From Flavobacterium sp. AED (lineage in GTDB: Bacteria > Bacteroidota > Bacteroidia > Flavobacteriales > Flavobacteriaceae), in assembly GCF_000812945.1 (NCBI RefSeq), contig NZ_JSYM01000001.1, positions 186,001 through 250,000 on the forward strand: a DNA stretch of 64,000 nt. The letters are read 5' to 3'. Below the pieces are notes generated by a model. The model was not told where the DNA came from and did no database searches. It worked only from the letters and a program-made list of their open reading frames with translations. The position numbers and the translations under genes are program-made. Shown here in pieces: positions 62,800 through 64,000 of this stretch (position 1 is the first letter of the stretch; each line of letters starts with the position of its first letter).

Positions 62800-63267
62800 A
62801 TGAAAAAAGTAATTGTATTAGGAGTCGTTTTTATGAGTGTTCTGATTTCTTGTAAAAAAGAAAAAGAAGGAGCTCCAGCTGCATCAGAAAAAATAGCTGT
62901 TGAAGAACCTGTATCCGAAGAATGTTATAGCGCAATTATAAAAAAGGATACGATTTCAATGACTTTGGATATAAAGGGAGATCAATTGACTTCGGGGAAA
63001 TTGAGTTATAATTTCTATGAGAAAGATAAAAGCTTTGGAACATTAGTTGGGAAAATAAAAGGTGATACGCTTTTTGCTGACTATGCTTTTATGTCCGAAG
63101 GTCTTGCCACTATTCGTCAAGTTGTTTTCTTGAAAAAAGGGAATACTTATGTTGAAGGTTTTGGTGATGTTGTAGATGATAATAAGGGAAAAGTAACTTT
63201 TAAAGACACGAAACAATTAAAATTTGACGGGAATATAGTTTTGTCAAAAGTGGATTGTAAAATGTAA
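62800..63267 (+). CDS. Hypothetical lipoprotein
   Basis: A 155-residue lipoprotein: signal with lipobox LISCKKEK. Following a low-complexity Ala/Glu stretch are beta strands (SEECYSAIIKKDTISMTLDI, GTLVGKIKGDTLFADYAFM, VTFKDTKQLKFDGNIVL). The Cys in EECY and the final DCKM could form a disulfide. The whole mature part resembles small lipoprotein beta-barrel or lipocalin-like domains, without a family match. Role unknown. Confidence 0.7.
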   Translation: MKKVIVLGVVFMSVLISCKKEKEGAPAASEKIAVEEPVSEECYSAIIKKDTISMTLDIKGDQLTSGKLSYNFYEKDKSFGTLVGKIKGDTLFADYAFMSEGLATIRQVVFLKKGNTYVEGFGDVVDDNKGKVTFKDTKQLKFDGNIVLSKVDCKM

Positions 63268-63299
63268 TTTATCTTTTAAAAATTGAACTATTTAAAACA

Positions 63300-63335
63300 A
63301 AAAAAATCCATTACCCTAAGTCAATGGATTTTTTA
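63300..63335. terminator. Bidirectional terminator between lipoprotein and minus-strand gene
   Basis: AAAAAATCCATT (63301-63312) with AATGGATTTTTT (63323-63334), a 12-bp perfect stem, loop of 10. Confidence 0.85.
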
Positions 63336-63359
63336 GTTTTAGTACTACAATCTAAAGTA

Positions 63360-64000
63360 CTATAAATTCTTTAAAAAAGTACATCTGCGTTTATGAACTA
63401 TCGGATTAAAATGTTTCCATAAGTTGTGAATGGCTAGGTTATCTGCTAATTCAGGAGTTCTGAAACAATTGACGACACCTTTTTCTTTGAAAGTGAGGTA
63501 GTATTCATTAAAAATTATAGCCGTTACCGCTTTGTTTTGATAATCAGGATGCACACCAATCAGATAGAAAATCATATCCTTACTTTGGTTTTTGGCTTTC
63601 AGCAAATGGAGGAATCCAAATGGGAATAATTTTCCTTTTGATTTTTGCAATGCTTCCGAAAATGAAGGCATCACAATACTAAAAGCAACAATATTATGGT
63701 CTTTATCTTCTACAAATTTGATGAATTCTGGATTGATAAAACTGATGTATTTTTTCTTGAAATACTCTTTTTGAATGTCAGAAATAGCTACAAAAGACGA
63801 TAAAGAAGCATAAGATTCGTTGAATAAATCAAACATTTTATCTACATGTGGCATTACTTCTTTGGTAGTTTTGAAATTAAGCGGACTTAACTGGTATCTT
63901 CTTTTTACCAAATCATTTGCCTTTTCAAAAAATTCCGGTTTTACGTTTTCGAAAGGAAATTTACTTTCTAAGTATTTTTTTTCTACGCTATATCCCAATT
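63360..64000 (-). CDS. GNAT-fold acyltransferase-like protein (partial, N-terminus outside window)
   Basis: The frame is open to the right edge, so the true start lies outside; only about 213 C-terminal residues are visible. They include LSSFVAISDIQKEYFKKKYI, KFVEDKDHNIVAFSIVMP, FYLIGVHPDYQNKAVTAIIF, which matches the GNAT motif A region (V-HPxYQxKxV), and a C-terminal LWKHFNPIVHKRRC. Such proteins are annotated in Flavobacterium as GTP-cyclohydrolase-like or hypothetical but look like N-acyltransferases. Substrate unknown. The TTG at 63998 is probably internal. Confidence 0.65.
   Translation of the reverse strand, partial: LGYSVEKKYLESKFPFENVKPEFFEKANDLVKRRYQLSPLNFKTTKEVMPHVDKMFDLFNESYASLSSFVAISDIQKEYFKKKYISFINPEFIKFVEDKDHNIVAFSIVMPSFSEALQKSKGKLFPFGFLHLLKAKNQSKDMIFYLIGVHPDYQNKAVTAIIFNEYYLTFKEKGVVNCFRTPELADNLAIHNLWKHFNPIVHKRRCTFLKNL

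Overview
The window looks like chromosomal DNA of a Flavobacterium-type member of the Bacteroidota (Flavobacteriaceae). It is AT-rich and densely coded on both strands. Many genes are preceded by the Bacteroidota -7 promoter box TAnnTTTG. It carries gliding genes (gldG, gldF, gldI) and an S8 protease with a C-terminal sorting domain of the type IX secretion system. No rRNA, tRNA, CRISPR array or insertion sequence was seen.

Layout. 0-2.5 kb: minus-strand gldF/gldG gliding ABC exporter genes, a small monooxygenase-fold protein and a SAM-hydrolysing enzyme. 2.6-7.4 kb: phoH, an hmp-Rrf2 nitric-oxide module with a near-perfect operator palindrome, a Cof-type phosphatase and purC. 7.4-10 kb: small housekeeping and unknown genes. 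10-15.6 kb: a heavy-metal RND efflux operon (tolC-like, czcB-like, czcA-like). 15.6-17.6 kb: a small accessory island with a tyrosine recombinase, paired GCGCTAC inverted repeats and a two-gene segment whose ends behave like an integron cassette. 18.6-22.9 kb: a run of three peptidyl-prolyl isomerases including GldI, plus a DHH phosphoesterase. 23-27 kb: a ClC channel, RidA and two paralogous secreted proteins. 27-37 kb: guaA, a LysM/receptor fusion, OsmC, pyrG, yidC and mnmA. 37-45 kb: secreted protease, nitronate monooxygenase-like enzyme, NUDIX hydrolase, acyltransferase, an ECF sigma factor with a membrane partner, and NDH-2. 45-55 kb: a lactonase-like propeller, a solitary type III polyketide synthase, a DUF3810 protease, pepD, a DEAD-box helicase and a RdgB-type pyrophosphatase. 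55.4-56.3 kb: three tandem paralogous small-RNA genes. 56.3-64 kb: a glutamate-synthase-like enzyme, a hybrid histidine kinase, a NYN/LOTUS protein, a serine-palmitoyltransferase-like enzyme, a lipoprotein and a partial acyltransferase-like gene.

The most unusual features are not protein genes. First, three ~140-nt RNA genes repeat every ~335 bp. Each has a shared upstream box exactly 54 nt from its -7 element, a closing stem and its own terminator. Second, four scattered copies of one structured repeat have a constant frame and a variable, base-paired arm, as a structured RNA family would. Third, a cassette-like segment lies beside a recombinase that is not a canonical IntI. Product names rest on motifs read by eye; no database search was run.
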